Shown: positions 16,190 to 25,547, counted from the first letter of the stretch. The stretch is 64,000 nucleotides of DNA from Bradyrhizobium sp. CCBAU 53351 (GCF_015291745.1 NZ_CP030059.1:4429501-4493500), one strand, 5' to 3'. The notes: generated by a model from the letters alone, not told the origin. Program-made: numbers and translations.

Positions 16190-17410
16190 ATGAAAAAGAA
16201 CTCCATCACTCTCACGTTCGGGGTAGGCCTGGTTGCAGGCCTTATGTCATCCTCGGCTCTCGCTCAGGTGTCGGACAATGTCGTCCGCATCAGCATCCTC
16301 AACGACATGACCGGCATCTACGCTGATGCCGGCGGCAAGGGATCCGTTGTCGCCGCCGAACTCGCAGCCGAAGACTTCGGTGGCAAGGTCGCTGGCGCGA
16401 AGATCGAGGTCGTGTCGGGCGACCACGCCAACAAACCCGACATCGCGTCGAACCTCGCAAAGAAGGCTTACGACGCGGAAGGTGTCGATGTGATTGCCGA
16501 CGGCGGCTCGTCCGCAGCGGCTCTGGCGATGCAGAACGTTTCGCGCGACAACAAGAAGGTTATATTGCTATCAGGCCCGGCGACGGCGGAGATCACGGGC
16601 AAGGCCTGCTCACCCTACAGCTTCCACTGGATGTACGACACCTACGCGCTCGCTGCGGCACCACCGGAAGGCGTCCTGAAGCGCGGCGGCGACACCTGGT
16701 TCTTCATCACGGCCGACTATGCATTCGGCAAGTCGATGGAAGCCGAAGCGACGAAACGGGTCCAGGCCGGCGGCGGCAAGATCGTAGGCGGCGTGCGTAC
16801 GCCGCTCGATACGCCCGACTTCTCGTCGTATCTGCTGCAGGCGCAGGGATCTGGCGCCAAGGTCATGGCGCTGGCGACCGCAGGTAGCGACACCAGCAAC
16901 GCCATCAAGCAGGCGCAGGAGTACAAGGTGATCGGCCCGAACACGCAGGTCGTCACGTTCCTGATGTTCATCAACGACGTGAACGCCATGGGTCTGAAGG
17001 ACGGACAGGGTTTGATCTCGTCGACGACCTACTATCACGATCTCGACGATGGTAGCCGCAAGTTCGCCAAGCGCTTCTGGGACAAGATGGGCCGGCCGCC
17101 GTCCATCGTTCAAGCCGGCGTCTACAGCTCGGTCGTGCACTATCTCAAAGCGATCGCGGCGACGAATACCGATGACGCTGAGAAGGTCGCGGCAAAGATG
17201 CGCGAGATGCCCGTCGAAGACGGATTTACCCACGGCGCAAAGATCCGGGCGGACGGTCGCCTGCTGCGCGATCTCTATGTGACCGAGGTCAAGAAACCGG
17301 AGGAATCGAAGGGTCCTTGGGACTATTGGAAGATCGTCGCGACGATCCCCGGCGACAAGGCCTGGCGACCGGTCGAGGAAAGCGAATGCCCGTTGCTCAA
17401 GACCCACTGA
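16190..17410 (+). CDS. ABC transporter substrate-binding protein, branched-chain amino acid (LivJ/Leu-Ile-Val) type
   Basis: The 406-residue protein starts with a Sec signal peptide (KKN, hydrophobic core, cleavage after ALA near residue 25) and then a type I periplasmic-binding fold (ILNDMTGIYADAGG, GDHANKPD, DGGSSAAA). It should capture a small acid or aromatic compound in the periplasm. No permease or ATPase genes are nearby, so it must share a transporter encoded elsewhere or act as a receptor. It sits inside the CoA-transferase/crotonase operon and resembles the protein at 55933-57144 in length and wording, including a matching C-terminus. Confidence 0.92.
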   Translation: MKKNSITLTFGVGLVAGLMSSSALAQVSDNVVRISILNDMTGIYADAGGKGSVVAAELAAEDFGGKVAGAKIEVVSGDHANKPDIASNLAKKAYDAEGVDVIADGGSSAAALAMQNVSRDNKKVILLSGPATAEITGKACSPYSFHWMYDTYALAAAPPEGVLKRGGDTWFFITADYAFGKSMEAEATKRVQAGGGKIVGGVRTPLDTPDFSSYLLQAQGSGAKVMALATAGSDTSNAIKQAQEYKVIGPNTQVVTFLMFINDVNAMGLKDGQGLISSTTYYHDLDDGSRKFAKRFWDKMGRPPSIVQAGVYSSVVHYLKAIAATNTDDAEKVAAKMREMPVEDGFTHGAKIRADGRLLRDLYVTEVKKPEESKGPWDYWKIVATIPGDKAWRPVEESECPLLKTH

Positions 17411-17431
17411 CCTGCTGAGGTTGATCGAAGA

Positions 17432-18205
17432 ATGGCAGACGACCCGAAGCTGTTGATCGAAAACGACGGGCCGATCACGGTCATCACCATCAATCGTCCT
17501 GCCGTCCGCAACGCCCTCGACAACGAGACCGCCGCAGCGCTCGCGAAGGCGCTGCGGGACTTCGACTGCAACGAAGGCCAGGCCGTAGCGGTGCTGACCG
17601 GTGCGGGTGGGCATTTCTGCGCGGGCGCCGATCTGAAGGAGCTCGCCGCGGGCCACGAATACAAACCGTGGGCCGGCGATCCGGAGGGACCGTGCCACGG
17701 CATCTTGTCGAAGCCCGTAATCGCCGCCGTTGCGGGCTACGCGTGCGCAGGAGGGCTCGGGGTCGCCCTTAGATGCGATCTCCGCGTCGCCGAGGAGACT
17801 GCCACCTTCGCCGTTCTTTCTCGGCGCTGGGGCGTTCCGATGAGCGACGGAACCACCGTTCGGCTACCGCGCCTCATTGGCTCCGGCCGGGCACTCGACA
17901 TGCTTCTGACGGCACGAAAGGTCTCCGGGACCGAAGCTTTTGCTATAGGGCTAGCCGACCGACTTGTCCCGACGGGCGATGCCCTGAGCGCCGCGGTGGA
18001 AGTCGCACGGCAGATTGCTGCGTTTCCGCAAATCGCGATGCGTTCGGACCGCATGTCGACCATCCGACAGTGGAACCTGTCGGAGAAGGACGCCATCGCT
18101 CTGGAGACCGAACTCTCCGTCGAAGCTCGCGCCAAGGAAGCACAGGCTGGTGCCGGTCGCTTCGCCGCCGGAGCTGGTCGTCATGGTCAGTTGGGAAAGA
18201 ATTGA
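17432..18205 (+). CDS. Crotonase-superfamily protein (enoyl-CoA hydratase/isomerase-like)
   Basis: This 257-residue protein has the minimal crotonase length. The oxyanion-hole segments GHFCAGADLKEL and AGYACAGGLGVAL are intact. The two catalytic glutamates of classical enoyl-CoA hydratases are missing: the first region reads GGLGVAL and the second FAVLSRRWGVP. The chemistry may therefore differ (isomerase, hydrolase or decarboxylase). It lies between the binding protein (21 bp) and the quinone-oxidoreductase-like gene (2 bp) and is clearly co-transcribed. Confidence 0.87.
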   Translation: MADDPKLLIENDGPITVITINRPAVRNALDNETAAALAKALRDFDCNEGQAVAVLTGAGGHFCAGADLKELAAGHEYKPWAGDPEGPCHGILSKPVIAAVAGYACAGGLGVALRCDLRVAEETATFAVLSRRWGVPMSDGTTVRLPRLIGSGRALDMLLTARKVSGTEAFAIGLADRLVPTGDALSAAVEVARQIAAFPQIAMRSDRMSTIRQWNLSEKDAIALETELSVEARAKEAQAGAGRFAAGAGRHGQLGKN

Positions 18206-18207
18206 CG

Positions 18208-19221
18208 ATGCGCGCGGTGATAGGACATCGCTTTGGTGGAATCGACGACCTCGTCTACGAGGATATCGACTCTCCGAAGATCGAGCCCGGTGCCATCCGC
18301 GTCTCGGTACGTGCCGCTGGCGTAAGCTTCGCGAACCTGCTTTTCATCGCCGGCAAGCATCAGAACAGGCCGTCAATTCCGTTCGTGCCCGGCACCGAGA
18401 TCGGCGGCGTCGTCAGCGAGATAGCGCCCGACGTTAGGACCGACCTCAAGGTGGGCGACCGTGTCTGCGCGGGTCTTCCGTCCGGCGGCTTCGCCGAAGA
18501 AGCGATCGTCGATGCGGCCAATGTCTTCCGCATCCCCGATTCCCTGAGCTTCGAAGGTTCGACGCTTTTCCCGACCATTTACGCGACGGCTTATGCCGGC
18601 CTCAAATGGCGCGCGAACCTTCGATCCGGCGAAACCCTGCTCGTCCACGGCGCGGCCGGCGCCAGCGGCTTGGCCGCCGTCGAGGTCGGGCGCGCTTTAG
18701 GGGCAACGGTCATCGCGACCGCCGGAGGCGAAAAAAAGATCGAAGCGGTGAAGCGGTACGGCGCCGATCACGCCATAGACTACCGCAGAGGCGGCTTCCG
18801 AGACCGCGTGCTGGAAATCACGGGCGGCCGCGGGGCCGACGTGGTGTTCGACCCGGTGGGCGGCGACGTGTTCGACGAATCCCTTCGTTGCGTCGCTCCG
18901 CTCGGGCGGTTGATTCCGATGGGCTTCGCCGCTGGTCGTATTCCGGAGATCCCGGCGAACATAGTCTTGGTGAAGAACCTCACCGTGATCGGTCTGTACT
19001 GGGGATTCTATATGGCTTGGGGCAAAACCAAGGCTGATGCCGAGCTGCGCGAGCAGGTCCGCGCCCTTTATGGAGAGATGTTCGATCTCTACGAATCCGG
19101 CAAACTGCGCGCGCCCGTGGACGGTTCGCTGCCGCTGTCGGACTTCTCGACGGCGATGCGTCGAGTAGAAAGCCGCGGGGTCATCGGCAAAATCGTCCTG
19201 ATACCGGAGCAACGCACATGA
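18208..19221 (+). CDS. MDR-family NADPH:quinone oxidoreductase-like enzyme
   Basis: This 337-residue medium-chain dehydrogenase/reductase lacks the zinc ligands of alcohol dehydrogenases. It has the GVSFANLLFIAGKHQ and PFVPGTEIGG segments of quinone-oxidoreductase/enoyl-reductase members, and the nucleotide-binding GAAGASGLAAVEVGRALGA near 145-163. The ATG at 18208 was chosen because it lies 2 bp after the crotonase stop and starts the family's N-terminal strand. The open frame continues upstream only as overlap. It probably reduces an enone or enoyl-CoA with NADPH. Its stop overlaps the next start (ATGA). Confidence 0.9.
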   Translation: MRAVIGHRFGGIDDLVYEDIDSPKIEPGAIRVSVRAAGVSFANLLFIAGKHQNRPSIPFVPGTEIGGVVSEIAPDVRTDLKVGDRVCAGLPSGGFAEEAIVDAANVFRIPDSLSFEGSTLFPTIYATAYAGLKWRANLRSGETLLVHGAAGASGLAAVEVGRALGATVIATAGGEKKIEAVKRYGADHAIDYRRGGFRDRVLEITGGRGADVVFDPVGGDVFDESLRCVAPLGRLIPMGFAAGRIPEIPANIVLVKNLTVIGLYWGFYMAWGKTKADAELREQVRALYGEMFDLYESGKLRAPVDGSLPLSDFSTAMRRVESRGVIGKIVLIPEQRT

Positions 19222-20360
19222 CGGCATCCCTCCAGCCGACCCACGAAGCGCCGTTTCGCGGACTGCGCGTCCTCGATTTCGGTCAGGGCGTGGCATCTCC
19301 ATACGCGGGCTATCTCCTCGCCGCCAACGGCGCCGACGTGATCAAGATCGAACCTCCCGAAGGCGATTGGTCGCGTCGGCTAGGGACGACCTACGGCAGT
19401 CATTCGGCATTGTCGGCAGTTTACAACCGTGGCAAGCGCAGCCTCGTTCTCGATTTAAAGAAGCCCGAGGCGATCGCGACCGCCCGTAAGCTGGCCGCAG
19501 AAGCCGACGTGCTGGTCGAAGGCTTCCGTCCGGGGGTGATGGGTCGCCTCGGCCTCGGATACGACGCGCTGAGCCGCGACAATCCCCGCCTCGTCTATCT
19601 CTCGATCAGCGGCTTCGGGCAGGACGGTCCCTACGCGCAGCGTCCCTGCTCCGACTCCGTTGGCCAGGCATTCGCCGGCCTCGTTTCGGTCAACGTCGGC
19701 GCCGACGGGATCCCGCATCGGGTCGGGGCCACGCTTTCCGACGTCTGCACGGGTCTATACGGATTTCAGGCCGTTTCGACAGCGCTGTTTGCCCGCAGCG
19801 CTGTCGGCAATGGGCGGCACATAGACGTCAGCCTCTCGCAATCGACGGCGGCCCTGTTGGGTCACAAGTTCGCGGAGCACGTTCTCGAAGGCGGCGCGCC
19901 TCGCCTCCTCAACGTGCCGGCCGGCAGCTACCGGACGAGCGACGGTTGGATCATGGTCACCCTTGTGACGGAAGCGCAGTACGGGCGGCTCTGCTCCGCC
20001 CTGCAGCGGGAGGACCTTGCCAAAGATCCGCGGTTCGCCAGCTTCGCACTGCGCGCCGATTGCGCCGGCGAGCTGGCCACCGAACTTCAAAAGGTTTTCC
20101 CGACCGACACCACGGCGTCATGGCTTAGAAGACTTCATGCGTTGGACATCATCGCCGACCGAATTCTGAGCCCTTCTGAATGGGTAGCCAACGAACAGGT
20201 CGAGGCCACCCGCGGCGCGCTCCGCACAGAAACTCCTAACGTCGGAGGCGTTGTGGCGGCACGAACCCCAGGAAAGGCGGCCGACCTCGAGGGGGATCTG
20301 CGTCCGGCTCCAGATGTCGGACAGGACTCTGCAGCCATCCTTTTGAGCGGCTGGAGTTGA
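19218..20360 (+). CDS. CaiB/BaiF-family CoA-transferase
   Basis: This 380-residue class III CoA-transferase has VLDFGQGVASPYAGYLLAANG at 18-38, GFRPGVMGRLGLGYDAL near 102-118, and the predicted catalytic Asp175 in ATLSDVCTG. It is the last gene of the plus-strand operon and overlaps the previous gene by 4 bp. The operon thus has two members of this family, one frameshifted (14995), which may let this copy cover both roles. A likely use is moving CoA from product to incoming substrate acid. Confidence 0.9.
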   Translation: MTASLQPTHEAPFRGLRVLDFGQGVASPYAGYLLAANGADVIKIEPPEGDWSRRLGTTYGSHSALSAVYNRGKRSLVLDLKKPEAIATARKLAAEADVLVEGFRPGVMGRLGLGYDALSRDNPRLVYLSISGFGQDGPYAQRPCSDSVGQAFAGLVSVNVGADGIPHRVGATLSDVCTGLYGFQAVSTALFARSAVGNGRHIDVSLSQSTAALLGHKFAEHVLEGGAPRLLNVPAGSYRTSDGWIMVTLVTEAQYGRLCSALQREDLAKDPRFASFALRADCAGELATELQKVFPTDTTASWLRRLHALDIIADRILSPSEWVANEQVEATRGALRTETPNVGGVVAARTPGKAADLEGDLRPAPDVGQDSAAILLSGWS

Positions 20361-20407
20361 GCATTGCCGTGATACCTCCACGACACGAACGCGGCCCCGG
20401 GAAAGCT

Positions 20408-20584
20408 TCACGAGCGGGAGCCTAGGTGTTCGGAGACCTGCTTTCCGCTGAGGCGCATCGATGCGACCGCGCCGTCTACGAGAACCACTCTCTTGATTGT
20501 CTTTCCTTGAACAAGCATTCGAGCCGCGTCGCCAACGTTTTTCCAGCGATTGGCGTCCGCCGCGGCGACTGGCCGCCCGCCTTT
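20408..20584 (-). pseudogene. Possible decayed coding remnant
   Basis: A minus-strand frame of about 58 codons without a good start codon ends at a TGA at 20408-20410. It reads like protein (a NRWKNVGDAARMLVQGKTIK stretch, then RVVLVDG), as if it were the C-terminus of a lost gene. It has no recognisable domain. It lies in the gene-free stretch between the last CoA-transferase gene and attachment-like site 2 (20361-20765), where nothing else was found. Confidence 0.25.
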
Positions 20585-20765
20585 TCAGAACCGCGCCGAA
20601 TACACGCTGGAATGCGCAACGTTACTGGCTTAGCGAAAGTAGAATGACAGCTTGATGCGATCAGGTTAAGTGAGGTCACGACTCTGGAGAGTGCCCGGCT
20701 ATGAACGCAAATGCGGCGTGCCCAACTAAACTCTACGCTAAAGCACGCTGTAGCGGCCGTTTCCA

Positions 20766-20783
20766 CTACTCCCACTCAATCAT
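20766..20783. repeat. guaA-derived attachment-like site 2
   Basis: CTACTCCCACTCAATCAT matches the guaA 3' end (28070-28087) at 17 of 18 positions. The bases to its left (an AAACTCTACGCTAAAGCACGC-like stretch) resemble those left of guaA, and the bases to its right are a copy of the element-end repeat right of site 1. This is the pattern expected at the junction of two elements that integrated one after the other at the same site. Confidence 0.8.
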
Positions 20784-21027
20784 TTAGGAAGACGCTTTTG
20801 CGTTGATTTCCAAGCACAAATCTTTAACGCTGACGGTCTAATGCCGACGGTATACCCGCCCGAATTTTTCGGTCTTGAGTTCACAGGAAAATTTGCAAGG
20901 CTCTGAGGGTTGGCACCTTCAGCAAGTATCGGAATCAATCGACGCACTAGACGTACACCAAGTCGGAACGGCCTCCTCTAGGGCTTTCGCCGATTATCAC
21001 CCGATACCGTCAGCGGGCACTCGGACA
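20784..21027. repeat. Element-end repeat with arm-like motifs, copy 2
   Basis: This is the counterpart of 594-828. The motif occurs at 20829-20840 (GCTGACGGTCTA) and 20843-20854 (GCCGACGGTATA), degenerately near 20901, and inverted at 21003-21014 (GATACCGTCAGC). The outer motifs are 174 bp apart here and 173 bp in copy 1. Similarity fades after CACTCGGACAG. From there to the regulator gene at 21213 (21028-21212) I see no gene or clear signal. Confidence 0.6.
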
Positions 21028-21212
21028 GTCAATTGATAGCTCGTTTGCGCCGATACCCGAACAGGCCATACCGGCCTTGCCGACCCTGACGCCGTAGCGT
21101 AGCGCCTTGCCGCGTTCCTGCATAAGTTAGAGGAAACGGTTCTTCGGGAAATTGCGTCACTCGATCGGAGTACTCACCGCAACGTCCGTCGCTGTTGCCA
21201 ACAACGTTGTCA

Positions 21213-22796
21213 CTATCCAGAGTTGGAGAGTCCATCACTTAGGCCGGCTTTGCGAAGTCCGTCTAGGAAATGATCGCGGTCGGCGGGGTCTCTATACCTG
21301 TTGGCGCGCATCCGGGCGAGGTCGAGCGTGTTGAGGGGCAGAGCTTCGCCGTTCTCACTCAATTCCAGACATCGCTCGCGAATGAATGCGTGCGCTTCGA
21401 AACTCGCTTCCGTCAGTCGATCGGTTTGCGCATAGCACGCCGCTAGGAGCGCATGGGACCAGCGGTCGCTCGATCGCGCTTCCCTGAGAACGTTGATCGC
21501 CTGTTCGTAGTCGCGAGCGGAATAGAGCGCCAGCGCGTGGTACCAATGGTATATGTTGGGGGGAAATGGGTTTAGCCGTTTGGCCGATTTGATCCATGCA
21601 AGCGCGTCCTGCCAGCGTCCCCAGTAGACCAGAATATTTGCAAAAGCGGCGGTGACATCAGCGTCGTTCGGATTGAGCGCCAGAGCGCGTTTGAAATGAG
21701 TTTCGGCCTCTTGATCGCGGTTTTGCAGGAAAAGAAGTTGTGCGAAGACGCCGTGCGACCAGGCGTCGTTCTCATCAAGATAGAGGGCGATCTCGATCTC
21801 GCGACGACCATCCTCCAGTGGAGGGGCGGCGGGTGATTCCAGAAACGCAGCGCAGACGACCGTCCAGGCTATATTGGCGTGAGCGCGCGCATAGGCTGGA
21901 TCGAGCTCCACAGCCTTCCTGAAGTAGGCTTGCGCCTCATCCATACTCCTGACAGTCAATTGACGCCATTTCTCGTTTCCCAACAGGACGAGATCGTAGG
22001 CCGTGATGTTCGAGGTCTGCTTGCCCCTCGCGATCTCGCGGCCCGCGTCCTCGAGGCGGCCGGGCAGCGCCGAGACGATCTTGCCGACGATTTCGTCCTG
22101 GATGGCGAATATGTCCTCGATCTCGCGGTCGTAGCGTTCCGTCCAACGGGTGAAGGCGCTCGCGGCATCCAGAAGCTTGACGGTCACCCGCACCCGTTTC
22201 TCGATCCGGCGTGCGCTCCCTTCCACCACATATCGTACGCCGAGTTGGCGTCCGACCTCTCTGATGTCGGACGAACTTCCCCGATAAACAAAGCTGGAAT
22301 GGCGGGCCACGACGAAGAGCGAACGGAAACGCGACAATTCCGCAATGACGTCTTCCGTGATCCCGTCGGAAAAGTAGTCCTGCGCGGGATCGCCGCTCAA
22401 GTTGGAAAACGGCAGCACGGCGATCGATGGTTTGTCGGAGGTCGCGGACGGGAGCCACGTTTGCCGGCTGCCATCGGGCAAGGTGGCGGCCGGCGGGCCG
22501 ACATAGCGGTAACCGCGGCGTGGCAGCGTCTCGATCCAGCTGCTGCCGCCTTCGACGGCGGCAAACGTCCGGCGCAGAGCGGCTATCTGTACGGTCAGAT
22601 TGCTTTCCTCGATCGCCAGCCCCGGCCAGGCCGCCTCCATCAAGGCGTCCTTGGCAACCGGCTTACCCGCTCTTTCCAGAAGCAGCCGAAGTAGCGCGAC
22701 CGCTCGCCCTCCAAGAGCGACCGGCTCGGCTCCGTGAAACAGCGTGTCGGCGTCTGTCTCGAGACGAAATGGACCAAACTGGTAGATCGTCGCCAT
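21213..22796 (-). CDS. Winged-helix (OmpR/CadC-type) regulator with TolB-like and TPR domains
   Basis: The protein has 527 residues. Residues 1-100 form an OmpR-type winged helix (FGPFRLETDADTLFHG, NLTVQIAALRR, TLPRRGYRYVG). Residues about 120-260 match the TolB-like region found with such regulators (KPSIAVLPFSNLSGDP, YFSDGITEDVI). TPR-like helices follow from about 285 (AQAYFRKAVELDP, AETHFKRALALNPND). No transmembrane segment separates the domains, unlike CadC, so it should be cytoplasmic. It is divergent from the flavin oxidase gene and probably controls it. It is a paralogue of 25650-27212 with the same architecture. Confidence 0.85.
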   Translation of the reverse strand: MATIYQFGPFRLETDADTLFHGAEPVALGGRAVALLRLLLERAGKPVAKDALMEAAWPGLAIEESNLTVQIAALRRTFAAVEGGSSWIETLPRRGYRYVGPPAATLPDGSRQTWLPSATSDKPSIAVLPFSNLSGDPAQDYFSDGITEDVIAELSRFRSLFVVARHSSFVYRGSSSDIREVGRQLGVRYVVEGSARRIEKRVRVTVKLLDAASAFTRWTERYDREIEDIFAIQDEIVGKIVSALPGRLEDAGREIARGKQTSNITAYDLVLLGNEKWRQLTVRSMDEAQAYFRKAVELDPAYARAHANIAWTVVCAAFLESPAAPPLEDGRREIEIALYLDENDAWSHGVFAQLLFLQNRDQEAETHFKRALALNPNDADVTAAFANILVYWGRWQDALAWIKSAKRLNPFPPNIYHWYHALALYSARDYEQAINVLREARSSDRWSHALLAACYAQTDRLTEASFEAHAFIRERCLELSENGEALPLNTLDLARMRANRYRDPADRDHFLDGLRKAGLSDGLSNSG

Positions 22797-22816
22797 TGCC
22801 TAGAGAGACCATTTTT

Positions 22817-22849
22817 GGCGAAATTTGCAACTTTTTCCGATCGGATTCA
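22817..22849. promoter_or_regulatory. Conserved upstream element of the TPR regulators, copy 1
   Basis: This 33-base stretch lies 20 bp upstream of the regulator start and matches 27215-27247, upstream of the paralogue, at 25 of 33 positions without gaps. Shared blocks are GGCGA, TTTTT and CGGATTCA. Because both copies precede the same gene type, this is probably a shared promoter or autoregulatory site. It also lies within reach of the divergent flavin oxidase gene. Confidence 0.5.
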
Positions 22850-22910
22850 GGAATCGATCCGGCGCTCCGTGAGAAGGTGGCCTGGGCATTCGTGGCGAGG
22901 AGCAAATCGG

Positions 22911-24302
22911 ATGGAGCAGCGACAGCCATATGACGACCTGATGGGCAAATCGAACGCCGAACCGCGGTCCACCCCACAGCTACGGCTCAAGGGCAATGTG
23001 GTCCTCAAGGGGAGCGCCGGTTACGACGAGGCGCGCAAGGTCTGGAATGGCGCCATCGACAAGCGGCCGGCCATGATCGCCTATTGTGCCGGTGCCGAGG
23101 ACGTCGCTCGAGCCGTCGCATTCGCAAGATCTCATCGCATCTGCATCGCGGTCCGCAGCGGCGGCCACAATGTCGCCGGCCTGTCGGTCTGCGACGGCGG
23201 CATGGTCATCGACCTGTCGCACATGAAGCAGATCGAGGTAGACCCGGTCCGCCGGGTCGCGCACGCGGAGGCCGGTCTCAACCTGGGCGAGTTCGACAGG
23301 GCGACACAGGAGCACGGCCTGGCGACCACCATGGGCGTCAACAGCGATACCGGTATCGCCGGGCTCACGCTTGGCGGCGGCTTTGGCAAGCTCGGACGCA
23401 AATACGGGCTGACCTGCGACAATCTGATTGCCGCCGAAGTGGTGACAGCCGAGGGAAAGGTCCTGAGGGCCAGTGCGACCGAACACCCCGACCTCTTCTG
23501 GGGCCTTCGGGGTGGCGGCGGCAATTTTGGCATCGTGACCGCATTCGAATATCGGCTTCATTCCATCGGCACCTCGCTGCTCGTCGCGTCAGCACTGCAT
23601 CGATATGATCAGGCGCGCGAGGCCATGCGCTTCTATGATGAATTCGCCCGCCGCGCTCCTGACGAAGCGAACGTCGATGCGGCCCTGGTAACGCTGCCGT
23701 CCGGCGAACGATTCTTCAGCATCTCCGGCTGCTATGTCGGATCGCATCATGATGGTGAGCGAGCCCTTTCCCCGATCGTCAAGTTCGGCGCGCCCGTCGA
23801 GACCAGCCTCGCAAGGGTCCCTTATCTCGAGATTCAGTCGGGAGGCGATGCCCTGTTTCCGCGCGGACGTCGCTATTACTGGAAGGCGCAGTTCCTGCGC
23901 GAGGTCGGTGCGGGCGCGATCGACGCGCTGCTCGACGCCTATGCGAGAGCGCCCAACACCTCGTCGCTATTGGTTTTCCAGCACGTTGGCGGCGCAATCG
24001 CGCGGGTTCCAACGCCCGACTCGCCTTACGCAAACCGCGATGCAGCGTTCGACTGCTTTCCGGTCGCGATCTGGGAAGATCCGGCCGACGACGACGCGAA
24101 CATGCGTTGGGCGCGCGAGCTGTGGAGCGCCGTCAGGCCCTATTCGACTGGCGGCGTCTACGCCAACAACCTCGGTGATGAGGGCGAGGATCGTGTCCGC
24201 GACGCCTATGGCGAGAACTATGCGCGGTTGGCCGCGCTCAAGACCAAATACGATCCGACCAATCTCTTCCGTCTGAATCAGAATATCCGACCGATGACAT
24301 AG
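22911..24302 (+). CDS. FAD-binding oxidoreductase, berberine-bridge (BBE) / 6-hydroxynicotine oxidase type
   Basis: This 463-residue flavoprotein has a PCMH FAD domain (VRSGGHNVAG near 73-82, with the histidine typical of covalent FAD attachment; TLGGGFGKLGRKYG; DLFWGLRGGGGNFGIVT) and a C-terminal BBE segment (YGENYARLAALKTKYDPTNLF) that ends close to NQNI. Family members oxidise alcohols, amines or sugars with oxygen. The ATG at 22911 was chosen because GAGGAG lies 8 bases upstream. The open frame reaches 22734, but only into the divergent regulator. An MFS gene follows 24 bp later, so product export or substrate import is likely linked. Confidence 0.9.
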   Translation: MEQRQPYDDLMGKSNAEPRSTPQLRLKGNVVLKGSAGYDEARKVWNGAIDKRPAMIAYCAGAEDVARAVAFARSHRICIAVRSGGHNVAGLSVCDGGMVIDLSHMKQIEVDPVRRVAHAEAGLNLGEFDRATQEHGLATTMGVNSDTGIAGLTLGGGFGKLGRKYGLTCDNLIAAEVVTAEGKVLRASATEHPDLFWGLRGGGGNFGIVTAFEYRLHSIGTSLLVASALHRYDQAREAMRFYDEFARRAPDEANVDAALVTLPSGERFFSISGCYVGSHHDGERALSPIVKFGAPVETSLARVPYLEIQSGGDALFPRGRRYYWKAQFLREVGAGAIDALLDAYARAPNTSSLLVFQHVGGAIARVPTPDSPYANRDAAFDCFPVAIWEDPADDDANMRWARELWSAVRPYSTGGVYANNLGDEGEDRVRDAYGENYARLAALKTKYDPTNLFRLNQNIRPMT

Positions 24303-24326
24303 TTCGCGGTATCGGGGAAAATCCAA

Positions 24327-25547
24327 ATGCGAAGCCGCTGGACCATTCTTGCTGCCCTGTTCATCGCGCGTGCCGCCATCGCTTTCCAGTTTCAGAGCAT
24401 CGCGGCGGTCGCGCCACAGCTCAGCCAGAGCCTGGGTGCGAATCTGGCCGATATCGGCGTTCTGATCGGACTCTATTTTGCCCCGGGCGCTGCGCTTGCG
24501 CTGCCCGGCGGCGCGATCGGCCGCCGCTATGGCGACAAGATGACGGTCCTTGCCGGGCTCCTGCTGATGCTGGCAGGCGAGCTGCTGATGATCACGTCAA
24601 CGTCATGGAGCACGCAGATCGTGGGCGGGCTGACGGCCGGCATCGGCGGCGCTCTCCTGAACGTTCTGATGACCAAGATGGTCGCGGACTGGTTTGCCGG
24701 TCGGGAGATCGCCACCGCGATGGCCATCTTCATCAACTCATGGCCGGCTGGCATCGCAGCCGCTCTCATGCTGTTGCCAGCAGTCGGAGCCACGTTCGGG
24801 CTCCATGCCGTCCATCTCGCCGTCGCAGGGGTGATCCTGATCGGCCTCTGCCTTATCGCTTCGGTCTATCGCACGCCAGATGCGATCGTCGCCGTTGAAG
24901 GCGAGCGCGGCAGCCTGACCGCCGATACGATCTGCGCCGTGATTGCCGCCGGCTTGATCTGGTGCCTCTACAACATCGGTTTTGCGATGATCTTCAGTTT
25001 CGGCCCGTCGATGCTCGTCGAGCAAGGCTGGTCGGGTGCAGCAGCCGGATCAACCATCAGTATCGTGCTCTGGCTCGCCGCCCTTTCGGTTCCGCTCGGC
25101 GGCTTCCTCGCCGATCGGACCAAGCGCGGCGATGCCATCCTGGCGACGGGCTGCAGCTCTTTCGCTCTCCTGACCCTTGTCCTGTCGCGAAGCGGCACGG
25201 TGCTTCCCATCGTCGTCGCTCTTGGAATTGTCTGTGGCTTGCCCGCCGGTGCGATCATGAGCTTGCCTGCGCGTGTGCTCGATCAGAAGATGCGGCCGAT
25301 CGGAATGGGGATATTCTACACGGTCTTCTACGCCGGCATGCTGGCGGGACCTGCGATCGGAGGAAAGCTCTCCACGTCGGCCGGCTCCGCGCGCGCCGCG
25401 CTCGACTTCGGCGCTGTCGTGCTCCTGGCTTGTCCGGTCGTCCTCTGGCTGTTCCGCCGTATCGTTGCCCGCCGGGATCGGCAGGCCGTTTCACCGACGT
25501 CCGACGAAAAGCGGGACCTCCTCACAAATGAGGCGGGTCGTTCCTGA
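24327..25547 (+). CDS. MFS transporter, CynX/NimT-like
   Basis: The 406-residue integral membrane protein has about 12 hydrophobic segments. The loop between helices 2 and 3 reads LPGGAIGRRYGDK, a relaxed MFS signature, and the matching loop in the second half reads GGFLADRTKRGD. It follows the flavin oxidase gene by 24 bp and is probably in the same operon under the TPR regulator. The 3' end converges on the second regulator gene across about 100 bp in which I see no clear terminator. The substrate is unknown. Confidence 0.87.
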   Translation: MRSRWTILAALFIARAAIAFQFQSIAAVAPQLSQSLGANLADIGVLIGLYFAPGAALALPGGAIGRRYGDKMTVLAGLLLMLAGELLMITSTSWSTQIVGGLTAGIGGALLNVLMTKMVADWFAGREIATAMAIFINSWPAGIAAALMLLPAVGATFGLHAVHLAVAGVILIGLCLIASVYRTPDAIVAVEGERGSLTADTICAVIAAGLIWCLYNIGFAMIFSFGPSMLVEQGWSGAAAGSTISIVLWLAALSVPLGGFLADRTKRGDAILATGCSSFALLTLVLSRSGTVLPIVVALGIVCGLPAGAIMSLPARVLDQKMRPIGMGIFYTVFYAGMLAGPAIGGKLSTSAGSARAALDFGAVVLLACPVVLWLFRRIVARRDRQAVSPTSDEKRDLLTNEAGRS

